The notes under the pieces were generated by a model. It had not been told where the DNA came from, did not search any database, and was given only the letters and a program-made list of their open reading frames with translations. Source: Bacillota bacterium (lineage in GTDB: Bacteria; Bacillota; DTU025). Taken from it: a stretch of DNA of 39,619 bases. The number at the start of each line of letters is the position of its first letter. Within the stretch, counting starts at the first letter, position 1. The stretch spans positions 1-39,619 of the forward strand of contig JAQVXE010000010.1 of the NCBI GenBank assembly GCA_028709305.1, in the 5' to 3' direction. The position numbers and the translations under genes were made by a program. Shown here in pieces: positions 26,199-34,882 of the stretch.

Positions 26199-27243
26199 CA
26201 AGAAGTGGACCGCCGCGGCGCTACTGCTTATTGTCATATTGCTCGGCTCTTCAGTGGCGGACGCGGCTCAAGTGACGGTGGTGGAGGGGACTCCTGTCTT
26301 TTTTGGAGGTCTGTCGCTTTTGCACTCAGACGATGGCCCGCCAAGCGTCAACCTGGATTGGCTGGGGCTTGCGTCTGACTTGGAGTGGCGGGGCGCTACG
26401 CTCAGATTGGGCGGAGCAGTAAGCCCCAGTTCGCCCGCTTTTCTAGAAGGATCTGCGGCATACACATTAGGCGTTGGGGCTGAGATGGCCAGAGTATTCA
26501 GCCTCATGGCCGCGGCTGAAGGTTCAGGCATGGCCTACTTCCAGGACCTTGGAACTGGGCCCATGGCAGCCGTGGTTGGCCAGGCTACAGTATCCACAGC
26601 CCGCATAGGCCTTAAGGCCGATTTTGGAGCAATATCCAGCGGATTCGACACGCGACCCGCTCGCCTTATCGGACAGGACAACTGGGTTGAGGATCCCGGA
26701 AGGGACCTCGCGGGCAAAGGCTGGATAGATGTGGTCGGAGCTCTCCAGAGTTCTCGCACGAGGGCCGACTCGTGGAGGATAGGATACATGAGGGAGCTTG
26801 GCGAGCCCGATTGGCGATCCGACATAGGCTATATTGCAAGATACAGCCCGGAGGGTCTTGGTGTCTCAATAAGGTTCTATTCCGGCTTGGCTTTTGGAGG
26901 GCCAAGAGTCATGCTGCTGTCGAAGCTGACTTTCCGGGCCGATGTCACAGACAGGTCGGGAGCTGAGATAGACCTTGTTGTGCAGGGAGGATCAGGCTCA
27001 GAACACGCCTGGATCTCCGGAGCCGGGTGGCTTTCACTTGGCGAGAGGGCGGACCTGAGACTGAAGGTTTGCGCGCCTGTCATGAGTGAGCAGAGTTATG
27101 ATGGTCCGGAGCTGTTCCGGCCTATAGATTGGGCTGCTTTCGCTGTAAGCTTGGATTTTCATGAAGGCTTCATCTCCAGTTTGAGTGCGAGATATGACTT
27201 GCGCACTAAGGTGGTCGGTTTGGAACTGGCTTCGAGATTCTGA
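26188..27243 (+). CDS. Secreted beta-rich protein, probable outer-membrane barrel
   Basis: I do not recognise a named family. The 351-residue protein has a signal peptide (K-D-S-K-K-W then a hydrophobic core ending V-A-D-A-A), followed by alternating polar and hydrophobic stretches typical of transmembrane beta-strands, and ends L-E-L-A-S-R-F with the terminal aromatic residue that many outer-membrane proteins use for BAM recognition. The TTG start at 26188 overlaps the 3' end of the RND gene by 11 bases, with a GGGGG upstream, so the two are translationally coupled. It probably acts as the outer-membrane member of this three-gene set. No cysteines are needed for the predicted fold. Confidence 0.65.
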   Translation: MKDSKKWTAAALLLIVILLGSSVADAAQVTVVEGTPVFFGGLSLLHSDDGPPSVNLDWLGLASDLEWRGATLRLGGAVSPSSPAFLEGSAAYTLGVGAEMARVFSLMAAAEGSGMAYFQDLGTGPMAAVVGQATVSTARIGLKADFGAISSGFDTRPARLIGQDNWVEDPGRDLAGKGWIDVVGALQSSRTRADSWRIGYMRELGEPDWRSDIGYIARYSPEGLGVSIRFYSGLAFGGPRVMLLSKLTFRADVTDRSGAEIDLVVQGGSGSEHAWISGAGWLSLGERADLRLKVCAPVMSEQSYDGPELFRPIDWAAFAVSLDFHEGFISSLSARYDLRTKVVGLELASRF

Positions 27244-27348
27244 TTCGCAGGTCTATTCTGGAGTCAGGGCGCGATTCTGGGGCCGTGCTCTGACCCTGCC
27301 CTGTGTCAACGGGGCCGGATGCCGAGACGGCGAGCGCTGGAAGTGAAG

Positions 27349-27395
27349 TAGCCCCGGGACCGATGAGCCCACAAGCTTTCATGGTCCCGGGGCTA
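27349..27395. repeat. 13-bp perfect inverted repeat upstream of the MATE gene
   Basis: TAGCCCCGGGACC (27349-27361) and GGTCCCGGGGCTA (27383-27395) are exact inverse complements with a 21-base loop. No T-run follows on either strand. It ends 26 bases before the MATE start codon and could be a leader hairpin, a binding site, or the 3' end of the upstream operon. Nearby, GCCG-AGA-CGGC (27321-27331) forms a smaller hairpin. No promoter is evident between 27244 and 27421. Confidence 0.6.
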
Positions 27396-27421
27396 GAAGT
27401 TACAGACGGGGGATTTCAACC

Positions 27422-28978
27422 ATGGCAGAGAGATCAGATAGAGATGATGTGCTCATAGACGCGGACATATCCTGTTGTGGAGGACCTGCTGTAGATGAGT
27501 TGCCGTGGCCTGGTGGCAGGAAACGTGGGTCTGATGAGCCGAACGGCGCGGGCGCCACAGAAACGGCTGGCGAACCTGTTGAGGAGTCGCATGGCGCAGC
27601 TGGCGGGATACTGTCCGGAGCAGATCTGGACGAGATGATGTCGCATCCATCTGCAATGCGAAAAGCCATACTGGCGCTTGCTTGGCCTGTGGTGACCGAA
27701 TTGGTGTTGCAGACTGTTACCCAGATGGCAGACATGATAATGGTGGGCAGGCTGGGGGCAGAATGTGTTGCAGCTGTGGGCCTTTCGAACCAACCCTTCC
27801 GCATAATCCAGGGCTTCTTCATGGGCATTGGAGTGGGCACAACTGCCCTAGTGGCTCGGTTTACGGGGGCTGGGGACAAGCGTCGCGCCAATCGGGTTAC
27901 AGCTCAATCCCTCGCTGTGGGAAGTATACTTGCGGCACTCTTTGCCACGCTAGGCTACATTTTTACTCCCCAGTTGGTGCGGTTTATGAAGGCAGGCCCT
28001 GACGTTGTGCCTTACGCCGAAAGCTACATGCGTGTTCTCATGCCGGGTCTGTTCATGCTTGTGATCAACATGGTAACCTCATCTGCCCTTCGGGGGGCAG
28101 GCGATACGCGCTACCCCATGATGGTCAACATAATCCTGAATCTTGCCAACATATTGGGTAATTACATACTCATATACGGCAATTTTGGCGCGCCCGCGCT
28201 GGGCGTTACCGGTGCTGCGTTGGCCACCACAGTTGCGCGCACGATAGGCACTGCAATGCTTCTGTTTCATGTGGTTTCAGGGAGAGGCAGGATCGCCATT
28301 CGAACGGTGGGCGAAAGGTTTCGGTTTGACCCCGATCTCATTCGTAGGATTTTCAACGTTGGCCTGCCGGCCTCCCTCGAACGCGTAAGCCTGAGCCTTG
28401 GGATATCTTTCTACGTAAGGATAGTTTCAGCCTTGGGCACGGCAGCCTATGCCGCACATGCAATTGCCATCAATGCGGAGGGCATCTCTTACATGCCCGG
28501 GTTTGCCTTTGCGGTAGCAGCTACCACAATGGTAGGACAGGCGCTCGGGGCTGACAGGCCAGATGTTGCTGAGCGTGCGGGCATAGAATCGTGGAAGATG
28601 AGCGCAACTGTAATGGGACTCATGGGTGTAGTTCTCTTTGTCTTCCCGGAAGCTCTCATGAGGCTATATGGGGACGACATGGAAATCATTGGAATGGGCG
28701 CAGAGGTCTTGCGGATCATGGCGGTAGCCCAGATTCCAATGGCTACTTCCTATGTGTTTGTGGGTGCTCTTCGGGGGGCGGGAGACACCAGGGCTGTCCT
28801 GATTTTTACCATGGCATGCGTTTGGGGGGTGCGTTTCTGCCTCGCATGGCTGTTCGTAAACGTCTTTGGTTGGGGTCTTCCCGGTGCCTGGTATGCGATG
28901 GCCATTGATTGGGTGGCGCGGGGAACGGTGTCTGCTCTGCGCTTTCGGGGCGGCCGTTGGAAACAGATGCGAATCTGA
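27422..28978 (+). CDS. MATE-family multidrug/cation antiporter
   Basis: The protein, 518 residues, has 12 predicted membrane segments in two pseudo-repeats. Typical MATE stretches are A-W-P-V-V-T-E-L-V-L-Q, M-A-D-M-I-M-V-G-R-L-G, G-A-G-D-T-R-Y-P-M in the first half and G-A-L-R-G-A-G-D-T-R-A in the second. These exporters use proton or sodium gradients to expel organic cations. An unusual hydrophilic, mainly acidic extension of about 75 residues, rich in Gly, Glu and Asp with one Cys pair, precedes TM1. ATG follows GGGGGAT. It could be trimmed to an internal start, but no better ribosome site is seen. Confidence 0.9.
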   Translation: MAERSDRDDVLIDADISCCGGPAVDELPWPGGRKRGSDEPNGAGATETAGEPVEESHGAAGGILSGADLDEMMSHPSAMRKAILALAWPVVTELVLQTVTQMADMIMVGRLGAECVAAVGLSNQPFRIIQGFFMGIGVGTTALVARFTGAGDKRRANRVTAQSLAVGSILAALFATLGYIFTPQLVRFMKAGPDVVPYAESYMRVLMPGLFMLVINMVTSSALRGAGDTRYPMMVNIILNLANILGNYILIYGNFGAPALGVTGAALATTVARTIGTAMLLFHVVSGRGRIAIRTVGERFRFDPDLIRRIFNVGLPASLERVSLSLGISFYVRIVSALGTAAYAAHAIAINAEGISYMPGFAFAVAATTMVGQALGADRPDVAERAGIESWKMSATVMGLMGVVLFVFPEALMRLYGDDMEIIGMGAEVLRIMAVAQIPMATSYVFVGALRGAGDTRAVLIFTMACVWGVRFCLAWLFVNVFGWGLPGAWYAMAIDWVARGTVSALRFRGGRWKQMRI

Positions 28979-29006
28979 TCATGATTTTAGAGATGGGGTG
29001 TTCGAC

Positions 29007-29441
29007 TTGAGGGTCAATCCTAAGGCTGTCATACGATACACGATCTTGCTTCTCGTGATCATAGCATGCCTTGTGGCGGCGCTTGTTTTTTCTAATGATA
29101 TGGCAGACTTGCAGGAAATAGAGGCGTGGCAGTTGGCGGCCTTTGAAGCCCTGGTTTACCTCACTGCTTGCTACCATTGGGACCGGAGAGCTGGTGCCAT
29201 GGCTGCGATTGCCCGCACTGCAGTAATGCTTGCGTCCAGAGCAGGACTTGCAGCAATTCTCGCCTTCGGCATTGATCGATGGTGGGAGATTGGGAACTAC
29301 TCTGAGGCATTCGCCCAGGCCATGTACGCCTCGCATCCGGTCGTGGCGGCTCAGATTGCGTATGTGGCTATCCTTTTTGCGCTGCCGTTCAAGGTCATGC
29401 GTGCACCGGACTGGGGCATCTGGGAAAACAGAGGGAGGTAG
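29007..29441 (+). CDS. Small integral membrane protein of unknown function
   Basis: The 144-residue protein has about four hydrophobic segments (R-Y-T-I-L-L-L-V-I-I-A-C-L-V-A, A-W-Q-L-A-A-F-E-A-L-V-Y, A-G-L-A-A-I-L-A-F-G, A-Q-I-A-Y-V-A-I-L-F-A-L). I recognise no family. The TTG start at 29007 is chosen since GGGGTG lies six to seven bases upstream; GTG 28998 is an alternative, and the longer frame reaching into the MATE gene is rejected. It follows the MATE gene by 28 bases and is likely in the same transcript. Role unknown. Confidence 0.6.
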   Translation: MRVNPKAVIRYTILLLVIIACLVAALVFSNDMADLQEIEAWQLAAFEALVYLTACYHWDRRAGAMAAIARTAVMLASRAGLAAILAFGIDRWWEIGNYSEAFAQAMYASHPVVAAQIAYVAILFALPFKVMRAPDWGIWENRGR

Positions 29442-29876
29442 GTCTGGTTACTCTCCCACACAGCCATGATGAATGCCTTCACACAGTCCTATCCTGATAA
29501 CCTCCCTTGCTTCACTAGTCTGTTCTTCTTATCAAGTGCCCTTTGGTCAACATGACCTGTGCGGCGCGGAATCCTTCTGCTGCGATGACGTTCGCCACTC
29601 AATCTGCATTAGATAATCCTCTGCAAATTGGTCTCAATATGCTCTCAAAAACGCTGATTGCTGATGTAATGGTGCGTAACCCGGGATATGGCAAGATGTG
29701 AATAACACGGAAGGGAAATGGGCTCTGCATGGAGAATAGAAATACTGCTTAGTCTAAAAAGACTGGATATTCGTGTACCTTGCCTTGGAGGTGATATGTG
29801 CCGAGGATGGCATTATTACGCATTCTGCTAGGAATGCATCAGTGGTTTTCAAACTTTCAATGAGGGGGGAATACAT
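29442..29876. other. 435-base intergenic region before the subtilase gene
   Basis: No full gene is visible on either strand. It is visibly richer in A and T than its surroundings. It holds an inverted repeat GGTCA-ACA-TGACC (29545-29557), a small AGTCT-AAAA-AGACT hairpin near 29754, and a mini-ORF with a perfect ribosome site (29796-29831). I could not find a convincing promoter. The length suggests that it carries regulation for the secreted-protein block. Confidence 0.5.
29796..29831 (+). other. Possible 11-codon leader peptide
   Basis: GGAGGTGAT directly precedes an ATG opening 11 codons (M-C-R-G-W-H-Y-Y-A-F-C) and a TAG stop, 45 bases before the subtilase start. The ribosome site is the best in the neighbourhood. 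It could be a leader peptide or chance. Confidence 0.3.
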
Positions 29877-32800
29877 GTGTCGAGATCCTCTATCTTAAGG
29901 CGCGCTTTGCTCATAGGTATTCTTATGGTGATCGTCTTTGCGTTCACTGGCTCTGCCGCGCCAAATCTACCGCTCTCCATCGATATGGGTCCGGATCCAT
30001 TCCCAGTCATCCCTGTTTCCAGGGGGGCGATGGATGTAGACTGGGCGGATGGGGAGGTTCTAGTAAAGCTTAAGGGATACATCTCAGTGGCCGACGTGAA
30101 TTCGGAGGCTGTGGAGAGGGACTTTCGGGCTCTCAATACCAGACTGGGGGCTGAAGTTGTTGAGGCGATTCCCGTAAGCGATATCGCTGATGTTTACAGA
30201 GTCAACATTGCGCCCACCATGTCGGTTGAGGAAGCGGTGCTAATCTATCAGGCTAGTCCATTCGTAGAGTATGCTGAACCCAACTACCTGTGGTACCCGA
30301 ATGCGATGCCCAACGATCGTTTCTTCCAGTTGGGATACATGTATAACATGCATAACATTGGGGACGTGACTGCTACGAGCAGATGGTTCCATGCTCCTCT
30401 GGCCGATGCCGACATAGATGCGCCCGAGGCATGGGATATTCGAACCGATGCATCAGACGTGATCGTATGCGTCATCGACCAGGGCATACAGTATTACCAT
30501 CCCGACCTTGCGCCCAATATGTGGGTGAACGAGGCTGAGCTCTATGGCGAGGACGGAGTGGACGATGACGGCAATGGTTATGTGGACGACATCTATGGGT
30601 GGGACTTCTTCTACGATGACAACACGATCTATCATGAGGACGCGGACGAAGACTACCACGGCACGCACTGCGCTGGAATCATCGGAGCTCGTGGGAACGA
30701 CGCAGTTGCAGGCGGATTCCACGGCGGCGTTGCGGGCGTGGCATGGGACGTCCAGATCATGTCCTGCAAGTTCATAGGCTCCGGCGGCGGCCGAACCAGC
30801 GACGCGATCAAGGCCATCAATTACGCCAAAATGATGGGCGCTACGCTAACCAGCAACTCCTGGGGAGGAGGCGGATACAGCCAGGCTCTTGAGGAGGCAA
30901 TCGCCAACTCAGGAATGCTGTTCATCGCTGCTGCTGGAAACGCAGGCGTGAATAACGACGTGATCCCGCATTACCCGTCTTCTTATGATCTGCCGAACGT
31001 GATTGCGGTAGCAGCGACTGAGTGGAACGACAAGTTGGCTAACTTCTCTTGCTACGGCCCGAACTCGGTAGATATTGGAGCTCCGGGTCATATGATTATC
31101 TCCTGCTATCCAGATGGCGAGACGAGCGTGTGGGCATGGATGGGCGGAACGTCGATGGCAACCCCGCACGTGGCGGGCGCCGCGGCGCTGGTGATCGCCG
31201 AATATCCGCATCTACCCCAATATCCTGGAGCCCCGGGTTGGAAGCCTGGGCAGGAGACAATTAGGGACATTCTTCTGAAATCAGGAGATCCACTGCCAGA
31301 CCTTCTGGGCAGAACAACTACTGGCAGGCGCCTCAACCTGTACAACGCGCTTACCCGTACATATCCGCCTGGCATTGAGTATGCGCGTGCGGATGTGACC
31401 TTTGGAGCGCCACCGCTTGATGTTAGGTTTGAGGCAGCACTGGAGGATGCAAGCAGCGTTGCAAAGTGCTGGTGGGAATTTGGAGAAGAGAAGGTATACG
31501 GCCTAGTCGCGAACGGAAAGCTCGAGGACGAAGGTTCTATGATTGCGTGGTTCTATGCCGAGGGCATAGATGGATCCGTGTCGAAGATGCCAGTGCAGGT
31601 GACTGCGGCTAAGCCGGGCACCATTATCTATGTGGACGATACTGGTGAATTCGATGTTGGAATACCGCTTAGTGTTCTCTTCCTTTGGGCGGCTGAAGAT
31701 GCCGAGATTCCGTATGTGACGGTCAACACTAGATACCCGCTCGGCCTGTCCGAGACTGCGGTGGAAAACCCGATCTTCTGGGATACCGGGTTCACGCGCT
31801 TTGAGGTAGTCTCTCCTTTCGACCAGGAGTTCCTGGCAAGCTTCATGGACAATGGCGGAAGGGTGTTCTTTGCAGCCCCGGGCTACCTGGGTGATATGGG
31901 CCTGGATTGGTTCGGCGCCGACTACTTGCACATGATAGGCGCCTATGGAGTCGATATCCCGATAGACATCTACAAGGGCGTCGAGGGCGATCCCATAACC
32001 GACGGGATCGAGATGGAGTTTCAGGTGATGACTGGCACAGACGACCTCATTGCTCCTGATCTCGTTTCAAGCCCCATACTGACAGGCGCATGGGACTTTA
32101 CGGAAGAGGATGATGAAGAACCGGTCATCATGGATCTTCCGGGAGCCTTGGGCCTGCGATATGCAGACGATACATGTAGGCTCGTCTACTTGGCGTCACC
32201 TTGGTCTTCGCTGATGTATGCGTGGGATGGCTACGATCTGGAGGATCCGGACATCAACACCACGCCATACCTGCTGACCAAGATATATGAGTACCTGATG
32301 GGCGACATCAATATTCCGCCTGCGATCGATAAGGCAGAGGCCAACCTCTACTTTGCCGAGGTTGCGCAGGACATCGTGTTTGCAGGTGAAGCACACGATC
32401 CCGATCCTGTCGAAGATGGCGAAATATTCTATCTGTGGGACTTTGACGATGGAACCATGGCTGACACAGCCCAGGCAACGCATGCCTATGCAGAGGCGGG
32501 CGTGTACTGGCCGACACTGTGGGTTGCAGACACTGAAGGCGAGGTCGTAGGTGCCGAGCTTTGCGTAATCGTGCTCGAAGAGGGGAGCGTCGTCTTCGTA
32601 GATGATGACGAGGGTGAGCCCGATACTGAAGGGTACTTCGAGGATCTCCTTACAAGGCTAGACAAGCAGTTCATCACAGTGGAGCCTTTGGACGTGATCG
32701 GCAACGGCGGGGCTAAGGCCGGTCTTGAGCAGTTCAGAGTGATATGGAACTGCGGACAGTACGGATACCTGGACGACGCTGAACAGGCTGCTGTCGCCGA

Positions 32801-33812
32801 CTTCCTCGACAAGGGCGGACGGCTCTTCCTGATGGGCCCTGAGGTAATGTGGGTGCTCGATCCGGAGGAGAGCGACTTTGCCCGCAACTACTTGCACGTT
32901 GTCGGCAAGGAAGATGATGTTGGCACGAAGAAGGTGACTGGAGTCGCTGGGGATCCCATCTCCGATGGACTTAAGATCACCCTCGACTTCGATAGCCATG
33001 GCTTCGTGGATGGAACCGATTCGCTCGAGCTTGGCGAAGGCGCAATGCCTGTGTTCTTCAACGATCACGGCGAACCTTGCGCTCTCCGATACGAAGGTGA
33101 GCATCGCTTGACCTTCTTCGCCTTCATGTTCGAGGCAATACCGGATGAGGTTCCTGTGGTGCCTACAGCAGAGGGTGAGGAGCCCGAACCGGAACCGCTG
33201 ACGATTCCGATGATGCTGATGGGCACTGTCGTCGATTGGCTCGGGCTGGAGCCTGAGGTTGCGGTGCTTGCTCCTGTAGCCGGGGACGAGTGGTACGGCG
33301 AGAATGACGTCAAGTGGGAGGCAACTCATCCGGAGGATGCGGAGCTCACCATTGCGCTTGCCTACTCATTCGATGATGGCGCCACGTGGACAACGTTCGC
33401 GACTGGCCTCGTGAACGACGGAGTATACAAGTGGGATGTGAGCAAGGCGCTGAGGAGCGGTTCTTGCCTCATGAAGGTCATCGCATCCGATGGCTATGGC
33501 AACTCTGGTGAAGCCATCAGCGGTGAGTTCCTGGTGATCAACGCAGGGGCGAATTCGTTTGTGGCAGGTCCTGTCCCAGCATCCGACGTGGTGAACTTCT
33601 ACGTCAATGCTTCTGGCGAAGCGACGCTATACGTCTATGATGTGGCCGGAAGGCTCGTCTTCTCCGAGACAATAGGAGATGGAGAGTTCTTCTACTCATG
33701 GCCGCTCGTGGACAAGGCTGACAAGCCTCTTGCAAACGGACTGTACCTCTGCTTCATAGTGACAGAAGACGGAGTCAAATCCGATACTGTGCGGCTTGTC
33801 ATCAGCCGCTAA
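29877..33812 (+). CDS. Secreted multidomain subtilisin-family (S8) serine protease with FlgD-like C-terminal tail
   Basis: The 1311-residue protein starts with a signal peptide (R-R-A-L-L-I-G-I to S-A-A), a fervidolysin-like propeptide (about 45-145), and an S8 domain with Asp201 (V-C-V-I-D), His261 (H-G-T-H-C-A-G) and Ser426 (G-T-S-M-A-T-P-H). Then come two copies of a unit: a PKD-like domain (about 498-580 and 815-890) followed by a Rossmann-like module opening with V-D-D and holding N-G-G-R-V-F-F or K-G-G-R-L-F-L. An Ig-like domain (about 1135-1225) and a tail (1227-1311) with V-Y-D-V-A-G-R-L-V-F and N-G-L-Y resemble FlgD-like/type IX secretion sorting domains. The GTG start follows GGGGGG. 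It is followed by a PorV-like gene. Confidence 0.9.
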   Translation: MSRSSILRRALLIGILMVIVFAFTGSAAPNLPLSIDMGPDPFPVIPVSRGAMDVDWADGEVLVKLKGYISVADVNSEAVERDFRALNTRLGAEVVEAIPVSDIADVYRVNIAPTMSVEEAVLIYQASPFVEYAEPNYLWYPNAMPNDRFFQLGYMYNMHNIGDVTATSRWFHAPLADADIDAPEAWDIRTDASDVIVCVIDQGIQYYHPDLAPNMWVNEAELYGEDGVDDDGNGYVDDIYGWDFFYDDNTIYHEDADEDYHGTHCAGIIGARGNDAVAGGFHGGVAGVAWDVQIMSCKFIGSGGGRTSDAIKAINYAKMMGATLTSNSWGGGGYSQALEEAIANSGMLFIAAAGNAGVNNDVIPHYPSSYDLPNVIAVAATEWNDKLANFSCYGPNSVDIGAPGHMIISCYPDGETSVWAWMGGTSMATPHVAGAAALVIAEYPHLPQYPGAPGWKPGQETIRDILLKSGDPLPDLLGRTTTGRRLNLYNALTRTYPPGIEYARADVTFGAPPLDVRFEAALEDASSVAKCWWEFGEEKVYGLVANGKLEDEGSMIAWFYAEGIDGSVSKMPVQVTAAKPGTIIYVDDTGEFDVGIPLSVLFLWAAEDAEIPYVTVNTRYPLGLSETAVENPIFWDTGFTRFEVVSPFDQEFLASFMDNGGRVFFAAPGYLGDMGLDWFGADYLHMIGAYGVDIPIDIYKGVEGDPITDGIEMEFQVMTGTDDLIAPDLVSSPILTGAWDFTEEDDEEPVIMDLPGALGLRYADDTCRLVYLASPWSSLMYAWDGYDLEDPDINTTPYLLTKIYEYLMGDINIPPAIDKAEANLYFAEVAQDIVFAGEAHDPDPVEDGEIFYLWDFDDGTMADTAQATHAYAEAGVYWPTLWVADTEGEVVGAELCVIVLEEGSVVFVDDDEGEPDTEGYFEDLLTRLDKQFITVEPLDVIGNGGAKAGLEQFRVIWNCGQYGYLDDAEQAAVADFLDKGGRLFLMGPEVMWVLDPEESDFARNYLHVVGKEDDVGTKKVTGVAGDPISDGLKITLDFDSHGFVDGTDSLELGEGAMPVFFNDHGEPCALRYEGEHRLTFFAFMFEAIPDEVPVVPTAEGEEPEPEPLTIPMMLMGTVVDWLGLEPEVAVLAPVAGDEWYGENDVKWEATHPEDAELTIALAYSFDDGATWTTFATGLVNDGVYKWDVSKALRSGSCLMKVIASDGYGNSGEAISGEFLVINAGANSFVAGPVPASDVVNFYVNASGEATLYVYDVAGRLVFSETIGDGEFFYSWPLVDKADKPLANGLYLCFIVTEDGVKSDTVRLVISR

Positions 33813-33828
33813 TTGAGGGGGTGACATC

Positions 33829-34722
33829 ATGAAGAAGAAACTGAGTAGTTGGTTTGTTATGGTCGCCCTAGTGGCGATGACAGTTGCCGCGTTGGCGCCA
33901 GCTGCGTACGCTGCGGCAGAGGATCCCGTTGGAACGGCAGCTATCTTCGACATAGGGATGGGAGCTCGAGCCCTAGGAATGGGCGGGGCCTTCGTCGCCG
34001 TTGTTGATGATGGGAATGCTATCTACTACAACCCAGCAGGCCTTGCAGGCGTAGAAGGGCACAAGGTTTCATCCTTGTACTCGAGTCTGCACGGTGCCGG
34101 GAGTTACATCGGCGCGGGCTATGCCCAGGAGAATGTCGGGGTTGGCATAATCGGCCTGATGTCGACGGTGACGGAGAAGGACGAGTACGGAAACCCTGGA
34201 GATGACTTCGGTTACCGCGAGGGTGCCGTAATGGGCGGATATGCGCGGAAGTTCGGGATGTTCTCGATCGGCGGTTCGCTCAAGCTCTACTCCCAGGCGA
34301 TCCCGGACAACAACGGGTTCGGCGTCACAGGAGATATCGGAGCCCTCATCGAAATGCCGTGGATAGAAGGATTCAAGCTGGGAGTGGTTGCCCGCAACCT
34401 GGTCGGAACGGCCAAGTACGGAAGTGGCCACACCGACAAGTTTGATCCGGTATTCGTTGCCGGCGCTTCGATGAAGCCCATTCCGAAGATGACGGTAGCT
34501 GCGGACTTCGACATCACCAGCACAAAGGGTCATGTGGGTGTGGAGTATCAGGTCATACCTGCACTGGCAGTCAGGGCTGGGGGCGCTTTCGCTGAAGATG
34601 GAGACATGAGATTCTCGGCTGGGGCCGGCTTCTCAATCCAGAACTTCACGATTGATTACGCCTATCAGATGCATACTGCGCTGCCGGATTCCCACTGGCT
34701 GTCGTTGGGCGTGTCGTTCTAG
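33829..34722 (+). CDS. PorV/PorQ-like (UPF0164) outer-membrane barrel protein
   Basis: The 297-residue protein has a signal peptide (M-K-K-K-L-S-S-W to A-A-Y-A-A) and then the family opening I-G-M-G-A-R-A-L-G-M-G-G-A-F-V-A-V-V-D-D-G-N-A-I-Y-Y-N-P-A-G-L. This 'gaRa.gMGgA..A..dd..a.yyNPAgl' pattern is shared by PorV/PorQ of type IX secretion and the UPF0164 group related to FadL. The remainder is beta-strand-rich and ends W-L-S-L-G-V-S-F. In T9SS, PorV shuttles cargo between translocon and sortase. The gene lies 16 bases after the subtilase with its FlgD-like tail, and a strong terminator follows. Outer-membrane location is likely; function by family analogy only. Confidence 0.75.
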   Translation: MKKKLSSWFVMVALVAMTVAALAPAAYAAAEDPVGTAAIFDIGMGARALGMGGAFVAVVDDGNAIYYNPAGLAGVEGHKVSSLYSSLHGAGSYIGAGYAQENVGVGIIGLMSTVTEKDEYGNPGDDFGYREGAVMGGYARKFGMFSIGGSLKLYSQAIPDNNGFGVTGDIGALIEMPWIEGFKLGVVARNLVGTAKYGSGHTDKFDPVFVAGASMKPIPKMTVAADFDITSTKGHVGVEYQVIPALAVRAGGAFAEDGDMRFSAGAGFSIQNFTIDYAYQMHTALPDSHWLSLGVSF

Positions 34723-34734
34723 TCGAATCAGAGC

Positions 34735-34774
34735 AGGGTCCCCTCACAGTTGTGCAGGGGACCCTCTTTCTTTG
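34735..34774 (+). terminator. Intrinsic terminator after the subtilase-PorV pair
   Basis: AGGGTCCCCT (34735-34744) and AGGGGACCCT (34756-34765) form a perfect 10-bp stem with an 11-base loop, followed by CTTTCTTTG. Confidence 0.85.
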
Positions 34775-34882
34775 TTGAAGTAAGCATCTGGGGCAGAGAA
34801 GCCCACACTGCCATCCCCCTGCAGATGACGGGCAATATGAATGGGCAGTTGATCTGTGCGGGCGGCGTTAGAGGTGATGGAG

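Noticed and set aside
27244-27421. Cyclic di-GMP riboswitch before the MATE gene
   Set aside because: The stem-rich region lacks the conserved joining sequences of either class; the repeat is reported as unexplained structure instead.
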